From Limnephilus marmoratus (taxonomy: Eukaryota > Arthropoda > Insecta > Trichoptera > Limnephilidae): DNA of 64,000 bases. Positions 21,465-32,999 of this stretch are shown here, piece after piece; position 1 is the first letter of the stretch, and every line of letters begins with the position of its first letter. Location of the stretch: assembly GCA_917880885.1 (NCBI GenBank), contig OU862908.1, forward strand, positions 8,902,501 to 8,966,500, read 5' to 3'. A program made the position numbers and the translations under genes. Under the pieces are notes generated by a model. The model was given only the letters and a program-made list of their open reading frames with translations, had not been told where the DNA came from and did no database searches.

Positions 21465-21608
21465 TTAATGTGAACACCGCACAAGAGTCCCAGTGAGACC
21501 AAGGCATCGCCAATTAGGGTATGTTGTGGGGCTGAAGGTATTGGGAAGGGGAAGGAGATGGGGAAGAGAAAGGTAGAGAAGTACCTGGCTATTCAGATCT
21601 AGTCACAA
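21465..21608 (-). repeat. SINE family C fragment
   Basis: ACCGCACAAGAGTCCCAG and ACCTGGCTATTCAGATCTAG match the 3' half of the C-family SINE at 23,602-24,150 and 27,881-28,282. The tRNA head is missing. Confidence 0.65.
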
Positions 21609-21690
21609 TATATGGCAAATTTATCGATAAATCGGTAACTTGACATCTTTCCAGAGCACCACAGCAGATCGCCAACAAATAACCGTTCAC

Positions 21691-23548
21691 CAGATATTGA
21701 AAAAGTTGTCAGAAGTTTAAAAAATAGTCAGTCGCCGGGGATAGATAAAATTAGAATGTCTGATATTAAAAAACATTTCGATATTTTAGGACCTATCTTA
21801 ACTCTACTAATTAATATGATTTTAACGGAGGCAATTATACCAGAAGATCTAAAATGTAGCATCATCCGACCCATTTACAAAGGTGGTAAACACAGTGAAA
21901 TTGAAAACTATAGACCGATCAGTATTTTACCTGCAATTGAAAAGATCCTAGAAAAATATATATCTATAAAACTAATAAAGTACCTTGAAAATTTTTCTAT
22001 TATTGATACCCATCAATATGGTTTCCAGAAAAAAAAAGAGCACAGATCTACTACTTCAAGAATTTTCAAATACAATTAATAATGATCTTAATAAAAGGAA
22101 GCATGTACTCGTATTATTTATTGATAATTCAAAGGCCTTTGATACAATTGATCATAGTAAATTACTAGAAACTCTTGAACAAATTGGAATTACAGGAAAC
22201 CTACTTAAATTATTTGTTAATTACTTTGAAAATAGAAAGATTTGTGTAAAAATTTTAGATCATTATAGCAAAAAAAAGAACGTTTACGCAGGCGTACCAC
22301 AAGGGTCCATACTAGGCCCTACCTTGTATATTATAATGTTACTGCAATGAAATTGATTTTCTCTCACGTAAAACATTTATGTTTATGCTGACGATACTGC
22401 ATTAGTTATTTCACATGAGGATTTATTAATTGCAAGTACTTTACTGCAAATAGACTTTGTCACTCTTCAAAAATGGTCACATGATGTAGGTTTAATAATC
22501 AATGCTAAAAAACAAAGCTTATGCACATCAGATCCCCTCATGCCAACATCACCATAACTCCTAAAATTGTTTCTCATGATTTTAATTGCATCCATAATTC
22601 TGTGATACAACCATGCTCATGTAAAAATATTGAACTAGTCTCTAAATACGTATATCTAGGCTTAACAATTGATTGTAATTTTAAATGGGATATACACATA
22701 CAAAAAGTTTGCACACGGCTTAGAGCTATAGTGAGCAAACTTTATAGACTGAAGTTTTTTGTTCCACTAAATACTCTTAGATTAGTATATCTGTCATTGG
22801 CGGAATCCCTAATAAGATATGGATTAACCACATGGGGACATTCAACAAAAACAAATCTTCTTTCAGTGCAAAACGTACAATATTCTTTGGTAAAATTATT
22901 ATTAAAAAAACTGAATACGAACAAAGACATGACATACCAAAATCATTACTATACAACTCTGTAAATTTATTATCTGTTCGTGCTATATTGTGGCTTAAAA
23001 TTGCGAGTCAGCATACATCTCAATCTGAATATAATAAACTAGTGGCTCATGTTCATAATACGAGACACACTGCAAATGATGGACTTATAATTCCCAGATA
23101 CCTAAATAAATACGGTCAAAGAACTCTAGAATACCTTGTTCCAATAATTTACAACATGTTACCCAACGCAATAAAAAGCTGTGAATTGAGTTTCAGAAGG
23201 AAATGTACCTACGCTAAAAAAATTATTAAGTGAAAGAACTTTTTTGTACTAATTTCTGTTATTTCCGCTTTTCGTTTTAATGTTTTTTCCATTACTATTT
23301 TCTCTTGTCTTTTCTTTTTATTTTCTTTCATTTTCTCTGTTCTGTATTTCTTATAAATTTTATTAACAATTTATTTTTTTCATGTACCTGTTTATTTTAT
23401 GTACCTGTCTCAATTTAAAAAAAGTAATTGTTAAAAGCACCCGTTGACAAACTGATATCAATCAGTTTAACGGGACTTAATTTAAAAAATGTAAAACTGT
23501 AAATAAATAATAAAGGAATTTTATTAATAAAAAAAAATAAAAAAAAAC
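21691..23548 (+). pseudogene. 5'-truncated LINE with reverse transcriptase
   Basis: The coding region begins mid-domain with VVRSLKNSQSPGIDKIR. It continues with IIRPIYKGGKHSEIENYRPI, FIDNSKAFDTIDHSKLL, AGVPQGSILGP and, in another frame, VYADDTALVI (YADD catalytic motif near 22,383). C-terminal blocks include VSKYVYLGLTIDCNFKWDIH and ESLIRYGLTTWG. Frameshifts occur in the A-run near 22,030, near 22,340, near 22,515 and near 22,880. The 3' UTR has the hairpin GACAAACTGATATCAATCAG and an AATAAA-rich tail. The flanks ACCGTTCAC (left) and ACCAGTTCAC (right) suggest a target duplication. Type: Jockey/CR1-like, inactive. Confidence 0.85.
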
Positions 23549-23601
23549 CAGTTCACGTCGACTAAATTAAGCACATTTTTATGTTTTATATATTTTTTTT
23601 A

Positions 23602-24150
23602 TATGAATACCGCACAAGAGTCCCAACTGCTCCCGTCTGAAGCCAGTGAGACTATGGCATCCCCAATTGGGGTATGTTGTGAGGCTGAAGGTAGTGGGGA
23701 GGGGAAGGAGATAGGGAAGAGGAAGGTGGGGAAGTACCTGGCTATTCAGATCTGGTCACCAAACACGGCTAATGCCATTTCGAGCAACTTTTCAATTCTG
23801 AATTGTAGTCTTTCACCAGGGCGATACTGGGAGTATCTTCCAATCTGGAACGTGCCGCAAATATATCTTATATGATTTTCAAATGATTAAATTGTGAAAT
23901 TACACAAATCGATCAAATAAAATCTGCATGTCGGGATATGAACCCGCGGCCTCCAGAACTCTAGTCGAGTACCTTGGGGAACGTACCCATACTACGTGAC
24001 CAATTTTTTGCAATTTTTAACCCCCCCCCCGGTGACCAAAATCCTGAGCAAACTGCCGCTCATTTGTACTAAGCGTGACATTTTGAAGACCCCCCCCCGA
24101 AGAGGTCACGTAGTATAGGTACGTTCCCTTACCCATAGATCACGGAGGCC
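23602..24150 (-). repeat. SINE family C, copy split by Harbinger MITE
   Basis: Read on minus: a tRNA-like head (24,150-23,930), GGCACGTTCCAGA, GAGTATC..., then the pyrimidine-rich 3' half ending GGGACTCTTGTGCGGTATTC. The MITE at 23,977-24,128 sits inside the tRNA-like head between its A and B boxes. Confidence 0.75.
23977..24128. mobile_element. PIF/Harbinger-type MITE, copy 2
   Basis: This has the same termini as 1,890-2,053 (GGGAACGTACCCATACTACG and inverse), at 152 bp. The flanks TTG and TTA are a 3-bp duplication with one change. The empty site is visible in other C-family heads, for example 28,248-28,262. Confidence 0.75.
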
Positions 24151-24234
24151 TTTAAAATTACGGTTCAAAATCGCTATATAAATTTACCATGTGATTCAAC
24201 GATATAATTACATAATAATAATAATGTGATAAAC

Positions 24235-24612
24235 GGTTTGGGTACCACCGCCCCGGGCACCATTTATTGGATAACCAACACCCCAGAGGTTTATCTAGGT
24301 CTTGGTGGCCGATGTGTTTATCCACCTACTGCGTGCCAGACCGGATCGGGAGATATTGGTTGAGGGAAACCTTACCTACACCTCTCCTGCCGGACTCTCT
24401 CGACCCATCGCCTTGCACCGCAGTAGGAGGGATGGAATCGTACGCTTGTCAGACACATTGTCCCCAGATTCCTACCCACTCGCGTACCTTTTTCCTTCCC
24501 AGAATTTCCTCTTCTTTCTTTCCCTAAAAATACCCTCTACACAGCATCCCCAAAGATGACGTAGGCCCTGGGAGATTTTCCTTAGGGCCTCCCGCGGGGA
24601 ACTAACGTAAAA
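24235..24612 (+). repeat. SINE family A copy
   Basis: It begins at GGTTTGGGTACCACCGCCCC, contains GGTTTATCTAGGTCTTGGTGG and CACAGCATCCCCAAAGATG, and ends in AACTAACGTAAAAAAT. Confidence 0.75.
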
Positions 24613-24621
24613 AATACAAGT

Positions 24622-24735
24622 GTGCAATTAACACGCGGTAGAAGTGAAACATTAAGAATACCAAAGTAGAATGAAGTAGATAAGAGGGGGAGAGGAGACC
24701 GATCATTCTATCTCATTCTCTCGCAGGCTAAATCC
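24622..24735 (-). repeat. Dispersed repeat E
   Basis: GTGTGCAATTAACACGCGG...GGAGACCGATC...CTCGCAGGCTAAATCC recurs at 26,553-26,695, 38,910-39,030, 60,385-60,410 (part) and 63,918-64,000. Nature unknown; possibly a SINE or MITE. Confidence 0.6.
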
Positions 24736-24739
24736 TATT

Positions 24740-26550
24740 GATGTATGTGTTTGTCTATTTTTTCTTTAAACCTTTTCGTTTCATCGAGTTTCAAATCACA
24801 ACCATGCTAAAGAATTTTTCACTTAAAAAAAATAAACAATTTACGTTGATTAATTATTTATCTATAACGAAGTAATGCACCAATTTCACCAAAGTAGCAC
24901 TAAATTTGGTACTATTTTATTATATTATATTATATTCATAGTTTATATTCTATCTATATTTATGGTTATTGTTTTTATATTTTAGCAGGAGTAGTTCAAG
25001 ACACAAGCGCGGTGTATATTCATACTGTCGTACTTATAATATAATACTGTATAAAACATGTTTTAAAATCAGTGAAAATAATTTGTAGCCACAAAAATCA
25101 TTGCAGTTTCATCGCTCAAAAAAATCATATAGATTATTACGTTCGTTATTATATCTAATATTGTAAATTTTAATATAGTTTCTCCTATAAGTGTACTTGT
25201 ATTAAAAGTTCAAACTCCTAAACACATAACCTAACATAATTTGATTTCTTTATGTTGTAAATCTTTTGTAATTCCTCCATCTTGTTCTTTTAATTCCTCC
25301 ATATTGTAAATCTGAATGTATTATACATATGTTACCAGGTTAATTCGGTAAATCCGATTATAATATTTACTACCAGATTACCTTTCTACTTTGTCACAAA
25401 AAAATGTATGTGTACTTATATTTATATATTTTATATACATTTTCTTTATTACACACCTTAGTTTCAGAGAAAAATGAAATTCTCAGTTTTTTTTTTTTTG
25501 TTTTTGTTATGTAATTATGTACATTTCAGGTATAATATGAACTAACATGTCAATTTGTCTGTCCTGGAACGGGAAACTTTCCTAGTTGGACAGGCAAAGC
25601 TTCCTAATTGTAATTTGTACTTTCTTTTGTATTTCTATAATAAATAAATAAATAAAATAAATAAATAAATAAATCGATTAAAATTAAAAATAACAATTTT
25701 TCACCAAGATTGTTTTTTGCCATCTGAAGCCATTCAACTGTGCCAGTTTTACTTATTTAATTGCGTTTAATTATTTCTTTGTTACTTTTATTATTCCATT
25801 CCTTTGTTACTGAATGTAATTACATGAAAGTGTGGGTGTTTTTCTAAAATCTCTTGTAAAATTATCTCAACTACAACAAATCGAAGTACCTACATAGGCA
25901 GTCGAGCACATATAATGTAGATACTTTGTATAATAGCCTATAATAATTTATTGGTACAATAATAGTTACATTTCAATAATAATTTTGTTCTTCTATAGTG
26001 CCAAATGATTACGAATAGGAGGTATTTTGAAAGTTTGAAATATCAGACTTCTACTTCATTTATTTTTGACTTCTTGTATATTTTCATATACTAACTTCTA
26101 CTTTATTTATTTCAGCCTGTTAGAGCCATCTTTAGGCTGGTACACATGTTTTTTAATCTATAGTTTATATATAACAAATGGGTATGTAGCATATATACAT
26201 AAATTAAGTGGAAATAAGTTTATATATGTTTTACTATATTATTATAATGGAATTCCACCTCTTATAATCTTTGGTACTTGCATTTAATTTTTTAAGTTAG
26301 TTTTAATTCTGCTCGTGAATGATACGGTTGTATCGAAACCGGTCGCGGAAAAATTAAATTTAAGTAACAAATGTACATTTAATAAAACTCTTCAAAAAAC
26401 AAAATGTCTTGAAATTGTTACATAGTTAATGCCCAAGAAATACAAAAAAAGACCTTTTAATCAATAGAATCAATGATTAAAGAACAAAAATGTGTATTGT
26501 AAAAAAATCTATTGATTAATAAATGTTTTTTTTATTATATTTATTGATTT
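24740..26550. other. AT-rich stretch with a LINE tail
   Basis: No gene. At 25,555-25,675 a LINE 3' end reads TGTCCTGGAACGGGAAAC, CTAGTTGGACAGGC and an AAATA-repeat tail; an inverse relative is at 42,020-42,135. At 26,316-26,345 there is a small hairpin, GATAC/GTATC, followed by GAAACCGGTC. Confidence 0.5.
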
Positions 26551-26552
26551 AT

Positions 26553-26745
26553 AGGATTTAGCATGCGAGAAAATGATATACATAGTATAACCGGTCTCCT
26601 CTTTGTGCGATGCTTAGTAGCCTCTCCACTCTTGTCTACTTTAGTTTTCTAAAGGTTTCACTTCCACCACGTGTGAATTGCACACTCCGTTTGTTTTTTC
26701 TCTTTGAGTGGCATTGCAACGCATGCCGGTACTCGTTAGAATATT
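26553..26745 (+). repeat. Repeat E followed by a Helitron-type 3' end
   Basis: GGATTTAGCATGCGAGA, CGGTCTCCTCTTTGTGCG and CACTCTTGTCTACTTTAG match repeat E in inverse orientation to 24,622. It is followed by TGGCATTGCAACGCATGCCG, the 3' motif of the Helitron-like family with end GTTAG. Confidence 0.6.
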
Positions 26746-27179
26746 GTAAAGTTTTAGTTTTGCGTTGCGCAGGTTTGCCAAAGGTTGCCATGGCGGTTAA
26801 GCACATAGAATCGCGTGTATAAAAATGGAACAATTGTTTGCTTTTGCAAGCCGACGCATCGACCAAAACTTAAGGAAATGAAAAGTATGTAATTTGTGAG
26901 GGCTCCACGCAGATGGTTACCTACTTTGTCAATTAAAATGGATGATAATACTATTGCTGCATCAGAAAATACTTTCGAATTCCTAGTGAGAAGCATCGTT
27001 GGAATTATAATTTAATGGGCTGTATCATTTTAATGCAAGTTTCTGCAAAATCTACATTGAAATATTACCAGTTATGTTGAAATAACTGTAGTTAGCCGTT
27101 TGTTCACCTTTCAAGTTTCACGACTTGAGAATGTTCTAGTTTCTTAGATATTGAACCAATGATTAGTATACGGGTTATT

Positions 27180-27690
27180 AACATTGATTCCTGATATTAT
27201 TTTATGTGAAAATGTACATGAAATTTTGGTCTACAGTGACATTTTGTGAAGTGAAGTTTTAAAAAAAAAAAACTATTTTTTCTGAAAAAGCAAAATAACT
27301 TTCACATATTGTCAATGGGCACTCAGCCAAGTAACCTCCCAGCCCCTCAACCCGATGCTAACTGTTCAATACCTACTGATAATATTAGGTTTTTAGTTAA
27401 AACATCAAAATGTTCACCGAAGCCAAAATTTCGGTGACCGGACAACGCAGTATCATTTCCAGTTCAACACCTCCTTGGAAAAGTTATTAGAAGTGATGAA
27501 AAATTGGTTAAATAGCTTTAGGTTAGATTACGGGCTATTTTTCAATATTTATTTTTTTCATATCTTTTAATGACTTTTCAAAGTGCTTTTGTTATTGCAT
27601 GATTCCGAGTTGTCGTGGAATCAAAATTTCATTTACATTTTTTATTCCAAATAAAGCCAGGACTCGCTGGTTAAAGTTAGTAAGGTAAGT
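27180..27690. mobile_element. MITE family D, copy 2 (degenerate), with nested MITE P
   Basis: The left part has TTGATTCCTGATATTATTTT and AAATTTTGGTCTACAGTGAC. The right part has TTTTTTATTCCAAATAAAGC and CTCGCTGGTTAAAGT. It is a diverged copy of the 35,327-35,696 element, interrupted by MITE P at 27,433-27,621. Confidence 0.58.
27433..27621. mobile_element. Palindromic MITE family P, copy 3
   Basis: It starts GGTGACCGGACAACGCAG and ends GAGTTGTCGTGGAAT. A perfect 9-bp duplication, CAAAATTTC, lies at 27,424-27,432 and 27,622-27,630. This copy gives the clearest target-site length for the family. Confidence 0.72.
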
Positions 27691-27794
27691 CCCTCTATGT
27701 ATATACACATAGTTCATAAAAATAGCCACTTCATAAGAAACCTTTATATAAATTTAAGTGTCGAGATTTCTACCACGGCCACGTCGATAAAGGT

Positions 27795-28282
27795 TTTAAC
27801 TTGACATCTTTCCAGAGCACTACAGCAGATCGCCAACAAATAACAGTTCACGTCGATTAAATTAAGCACATTTTTTTTTTTATACCGCACAAGAGTCCCA
27901 ACTGCTCCCGTCTGAAGCCAGTGAGACTATGGCATCCCCAATTGGGGTATGTTGTGAGGCTGAAGGTAGTGGGGAGGGGAAGGCGATAGGGAAGAGGAAG
28001 GTGGGGAAGTACCTGGCTATTCAGATCTGGTCACCAAATACGGCTAATGCCATTGCTTAAAAGCAACGTTTCAATTCTGAATGGTGGTCTTACACCAGGG
28101 CGAAACTGAGAGTATCTTCCACTCTGGAACGTGCCGCAAATATACTATATATTATTTTAAATGAATAAATTGTGAAATAACACAAATTAATCAAATAAAA
28201 TTTATTTGCCACGCCGGGATTCGATCCCGCGACCTTCGGTGTGCGAGTCAAGCGCCTTACCTTAGCTGTACTACGCCGGCCG
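27795..28282 (-). repeat. Repeat G plus SINE family C
   Basis: A ~75-bp unit (GACATCTTTCCAGAGCAC, ACAGCAGATCGCCAACAAAT, GTTCACGTCGA) is followed by SINE C (27,881-28,282), whose minus-strand tRNA-like head has GGGATCGAATCCCGGCG. The same pairing occurs at 21,627-24,150, where a LINE separates the parts. Confidence 0.7.
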
Positions 28283-28769
28283 TCGAAGTTTAGTGGTAAT
28301 TTTCGATAAAACCTTTATCGGTGTTGCTGTGCGAGGTTACGTGGGGTTCACAACTATTATATATATTTTTAAGTCTCTCCTATATTCCGTGGGTCTCCCG
28401 ATCCCCCACAAAAAACTTAAACCAAGTCACATAATGTAGGTATTTATATTTGCATCAGGAAGTTTCGCACGCCCCTGACTATGAGGCGTTAATGGTGAAG
28501 ACGTGATGATGTTATTTTATTTCCAATTTATGAAAAGTGTACATCAATCAGTCAAAATTCATAACACGAGAAAGCAATTCAAATAGAAATTTGGACTATT
28601 AACGGTACTTCTGCAGCATGATAGTGTACAGGTCCACTCAATAAGTGTTAATAGTACAAATAACGAGCGTACAAATAAAATAACATTTTTTTTTTCATTC
28701 GGAAGCGATAATAAGGTGCGAATGGCTTCATTGTTTGAATGGAATTATTATGTGTTTTATTTTTTATTA

Positions 28770-28880
28770 TTTTTAAATGAGCTCCACACGGGAGGCCATC
28801 TTTGAAGATGCTGTGTGGAGGGTCTTTTCGAGGAAAGGAAGGTGTTAACGTTAACATGGGTCTTGAAGAGATCTATGTGT
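28770..28880 (-). repeat. LINE 3' end (same tail as SINE A)
   Basis: Read on minus: CTCTTCAAGACCCATGTTAA, CTTTCCTCGAAAAGACCC, CACACAGCATCTTCAAAGATG and an A-rich end. It matches the LINE terminus at 29,660-29,765. Confidence 0.6.
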
Positions 28881-28959
28881 AGGAAGGAGTAAACACAGAG
28901 ACCGGCAAATCAATTGTATTGAACTCAAGAACGTGTCGTAAAAGCGACCCATTTATTAT

Positions 28960-29090
28960 TTGTAATTATGTATTAGTAAATAGACTAGCTCCCCGGTTAG
29001 ACCCGAGATTATTTCTCCACTAACTGGGTAATTATCAAACAGATTATTATTCTGTGTATTATCTAAATAAAAAAAAAATAAAAAAATACG
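28960..29090 (+). repeat. LINE 3' tail
   Basis: A segment GACTAGCTCCCCGGTTAG...CTAACTGGGTAATTATC is followed by an AAATAAAAAAATA tail: a truncated LINE end of another family. Confidence 0.45.
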
Positions 29091-29289
29091 CTTGCTTATG
29101 TTATATATGTGAGTATATGAATAACGATCTTCCGAACGGGACCTTCATCGATATGCTTGGTGTAAGTGACCAGCTCAGGTTACGGGGGCTCCATCGAAAC
29201 CAGAGTTAAGTTAGAAAACTGGGCCTCAGAAACTGGACGTACTGTACAGGGCCCGCAGATACTTTAATAGTTAACCCTGTACAAATCGC

Positions 29290-29765
29290 AAGTGCGCCCG
29301 ACGGTTGAATTTGGCAGCCACCTCTGGTCTGGAGTTCCAAAATACCTAAAAACCCTTACTCTGTGCAGAAACTGGCGGTCCGTTTGATAGATTCTACCAT
29401 CTTAACAGACGGATTGATTTTCAGAGCCCTCGCGTCAGGTGGGTATGCTGTCCTTGTTCTACCGGTATTACAATGGAAGATGCTCTGAGGAACTAGCGTC
29501 ATTGGTCCCCTCGGCACCGGTGCATAGTCGGGAAACACGCCAAACACGCGCCCAACATTTGTACACGGTTGATTTTAATCACATGAGAACGGGTCGTTTC
29601 TACGTCGTTTCTACGCCTCGTTTCTACGGTCGTTTCTACGCCTCTGTGTTTCCTCCCTCCTACAACATGGGTCTCTTCAAGACCCATGTTCACTCCTTCC
29701 TTTCCTCAAAAAGACCCTCCACACAGCATCTTCGAAGATGACATAGGGCCTCCAGTGTGGAATTA
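29290..29765 (+). pseudogene. LINE ORF2 C-terminus and 3' end
   Basis: Frames on the plus strand encode, in order, VQKLAVRLIDSTILTDG, LFYRYYNGRCSEELASLVPS and FNHMRTGRFYVVSTPRF (with a local TTTCTACG expansion near 29,600-29,645), then FPPSYNMGLFKTHVHSFL. This is the C-terminal architecture of an insect LINE family with the LCVFYRIYHGECSEELF motif. Two frame changes are present, so it is dead. The 3' end (29,695-29,765) is GACCCTCCACACAGCATC...GACATAGGGCC...ATGTAAAAAAT, the same tail as SINE A. Confidence 0.75.
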
Positions 29766-29894
29766 ATGTAAAAAATATGTACATATTAGATGCCTATGTA
29801 TTGCTATATTAAGCATAGGAAATTTTTGAAACTTTAAAAATACCGTCTTTAAACCCCCGCGAAGGTTTCTGGGTTATTACAACCACTTTTCAAT

Positions 29895-30235
29895 TTGGGA
29901 GGCGGGAATGGGTACCGCCACCCCGGGAACCTTTATTGGATAACCAACACCTCTGCCATAGGTCACCCCAAGTGGTTCGCTACGTTTGGTGATTTAGCAG
30001 GGGTGCCCGGGTTCATGGGGTGAGGTTTGTCTAGGTCTTGGAGGCGGATGACCAAGACACACTGAACCCCAGATTCCTACCCACCCCTTAAACCCTTTTC
30101 CTTCCCAGAACTCTCCTCTCCTTCCTTTCCTTAAAAAAACCCTCCACACAGCATCCCCAAAGATGACATAGGCCCTGAGGGAAATTGTTTTCCTCAGGGC
30201 CTCCTGTGTGGAGCTCATGTAAAAAAAAAAAAACA
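29895..30235 (+). repeat. SINE family A, best-preserved copy
   Basis: It starts AATTTGGGAGGCGGGAATGG, contains CCCCGGGAACCTTTATTGG (empty site for the MITE at 394), AGTGGTTCGCTACGTTTGG, and a pyrimidine-rich 3' half ending GTGTGGAGCTCATG plus a 13-base A-run. A GGTTCGCTACG..-like box is present but no clean tRNA head was identified. Confidence 0.78.
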
Positions 30236-30384
30236 TGACAATACATCTGAAAAGTTTTTTAATCATTACAAAAACTCTTGCAAAACTGTCAAAATTTGAG
30301 AATGACATTTTGCAAAATAATGTTAAAACAAAATTCAATTTCGAAACTCTTCAAATTAATGAATTTATTTGAAGTACTCGCCTG

Positions 30385-31356
30385 ATACTTTGAATCGAAT
30401 AAAGAATTTTAGATATTTTAATGTACCTGTGTTGATTGATTGTTTTAACCAAATTTGATTGATTGTTCTTATACGAGTAATATACAAAAATGAATATTTG
30501 TAATGTATGAAAAATAAATATTTGAATATAAAAATTGTAATAGGTGGCACGCGAGCTGTTTGAAAACTGAAAATGCTGGGACTGAATATATGGAACGCGG
30601 GAGGGGGGTTGGAGGGATAATACTTTGATTACTCGCCTAATACTTTGAATTTTTTTAAATTTTATTTTTTTTATTTATTTACATTTAAACCCGCTAAACT
30701 TCTTATGTAGTTTGTCAGCAGGTACATAATGACAACATTGGTACATTTTCAAACATTGTATCATATAATTTTGATGCTAAATATCAATTAAATAGATTAT
30801 TTAAATTTCGGAAATAGTATGTACATGTAAGTAGCACTAGAAGCCTTAAATAATAAAAAAAGTACAAATGGATTTAGTATGTTATGATATAATAAAAAAA
30901 TAGTATGTTATGATATAATAAAAAAGTACAAATGGATTAAGTATGAACAAATGAAATATAATCACAAGTAAAATTAAAATTCGAATAAAGAATTATAGAT
31001 ATTTTAATGTACCTATGTTGATTATTTGTTATTACCAAATTTGATTGATTGTTCTTATAATATTCAAAAATGAATATTTGTAATATATGAAAAACGAATA
31101 TTTGACTAAAAAAAATTGTAATAGGTGGCACGCGAGCTGTTTGAAAACTGAAAATGCTGGAACTGAATATATGGAACGCGGGAGGGGGGTTGGAGGGACG
31201 GGGGAGCGGGAGAGTGGAGAGGGAAGCCGGGGAAGGTGGAAGGGGACCTCGGGAGGGGAAGGGGACGTGGGAGGGAACGGGGAGGCATGGAAAGGACATG
31301 CAGAGAGAAACAATTTATTTCTTTGAATATGGCATTGAAACGCAAGCCTGGAACCA
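30385..31356 (+). mobile_element. Helitron-type 3' part with internal duplication
   Basis: AATAAAGAATTTTAGATATT through GCGGGAGGGGGGTTGGAGGG occurs at 30,397-30,618 and again at 30,983-31,198. The second copy continues into the G/A-rich tract and the terminus ACGCAAGCCTGGAACCAGCTAG, ending at 31,356. An inverse LINE tail (30,651-30,740) lies between the copies. Confidence 0.6.
30651..30740 (-). repeat. LINE 3' tail
   Basis: On minus: GTACCTGCTGACAAACTAC, AAGAAGTTTAGCGGG and an AAATAAATAAAAAA tail, similar to the 3' UTR hairpin of the LINE at 21,691-23,548. Confidence 0.55.
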
Positions 31357-31394
31357 GCTAGTGCTTTATAATTTCCAATAAAAATGTGGTTATT

Positions 31395-31500
31395 ATAAGC
31401 ATCTGTTGACAAGCCAATTCAATTGGCTTAGCAGGACTTGTTTGTTGATTATATTATGTATTATCTATTCTTTCAATAAAAAAAAAAATAAAAAAATCCT
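31395..31500 (+). repeat. LINE 3' tail
   Basis: GCATCTGTTGACAAGCC, AATTGGCTTAGCAGGACTTG and an AATAAAAAAAAAAATA tail. It has the same hairpin layout as the LINE 3' UTR at 23,437-23,475. Confidence 0.6.
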
Positions 31501-31989
31501 CTTTGATTGGAAGCCAAAGACAGGCACGCAATATTTCTACTTAGGAACTTCTCTGTCTAATTCAACTGTCATCATTATCTATTCAACTTTACCTGTACTT
31601 TGTATACTTAACAACAATGACTTGTAATTTGAATGAACTGTCACGGTTGACATAATAATTAGTGACATTCAGTTCGTGTCATGTTACAGTTGTTACTTTT
31701 TGCTTTATCTGATAATAATTATGCATTTCTTATCAACGCAATTCCAAGGCTAACAGTTTTTTTTTTATTATTAATAACTAATAACAATAATATAATGAGT
31801 GTGAAATTGTAAAATTTATTTATGAATCGTGCTTGCACGCAATTTTTTAGACATGTGCTAAAAAATATAGCAAATAAAACAGTGAATTCTTCAATATCGG
31901 GATCGTCCGCTGAACCTAGGGGGTATTTTATTTAGTCTTCGGGATTGTCAAGAATAATTTTTCATTTATTTACGAGTTTACCTTTATTC

Positions 31990-32740
31990 AGCTGCAAAGC
32001 CGACGGCTGGCGTGGTCGAGGGTAAGGCTCTTGACTCGCAATCCGAAGGTTGCGGAATCGAATCCCGGAGTGCGCAATTAATTTTATTTTATTTGTGTTA
32101 TTTCATAATTAATTAATTAAAAATAATATATATTATATTTGCAGCACGTTTCAGACTCTCATTGGAGGGGACCCCACCACTTTCCCCAACGGCATTATAA
32201 GGAAACATATGGTTTTCTCTTGTATTCCTTTTTTTTGAACGAAGCTACATTTATTTGAACGACTCTAGACCCTCCAATGTCCATGCATACGGGGTTAGTA
32301 AGCAGTACGCAAGTACTTACATTAACATAAGACATACAAAAGATAAATAGAAGTAGCAGCCCATGGAATAATTCTTCTGAAATACGTAACATCAAAAAGA
32401 GATAATGGTGTTAGTAAAAGAAAAAGAAAAATAACGGTTATGATGACCAGTCGAGAAACCTTCTGAAAATAAAATAAGTAATGAGGAAAAACCAGTTATA
32501 TGATTTTAAAATGTAAGTAATTACTGTAATAGCAGAAAGAAAATAAAAAGAAAAGCCAGAGAAAGTATTCCATTGACCACCGAGAATGCGTATAGCTATC
32601 GGCCCAACCGCAGACGATGCTAGAAGTCCGCGCCCTTTAAGAAGATACTCTCAGTATCGCCCTGGTGTATGACCACCATTCAGAATTGAAACGTTGCTTG
32701 AAATGGCTTTAGCCGTGTTTGGTGACTAACCGGTCACTAA
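31990..32740 (+). repeat. SINE family C, two separated parts
   Basis: A tRNA-like head (32,002-32,076, GGTCGAGGGTAAGGC ... GAATCGAATCCCGG) and the following TTTTATTTTATTTG linker lie at 31,990-32,165. The middle part (GATACTCTCAGTATCGCCCT ... TGGCTTTAGCCGTGTTTGG) resumes at 32,640-32,740 after ~470 unrelated bases. No terminal repeats of an inserted element were found in between. Confidence 0.6.
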
Positions 32741-32999
32741 CAATAACACTTCTCATGAAAGTGGCAATAAGGTTTAAATTTCCGTTTAACAACACAAAAT
32801 GCCTGTTTTGATTTATACAAGAAAAAAAACATCGCCAAAAATTGTACTTTGCTTTTTTTGGGAAATTCAGCCACAAATATTTAAATGTTTTAAGATAATT
32901 CTAATGAAATTGATTTGATACATTGTACAATAAAACCCCAGCCGAATATATTATAATTCGTAATTAGGAGTTTTTTTAAACTTTAAAACAGCTTTTAAA

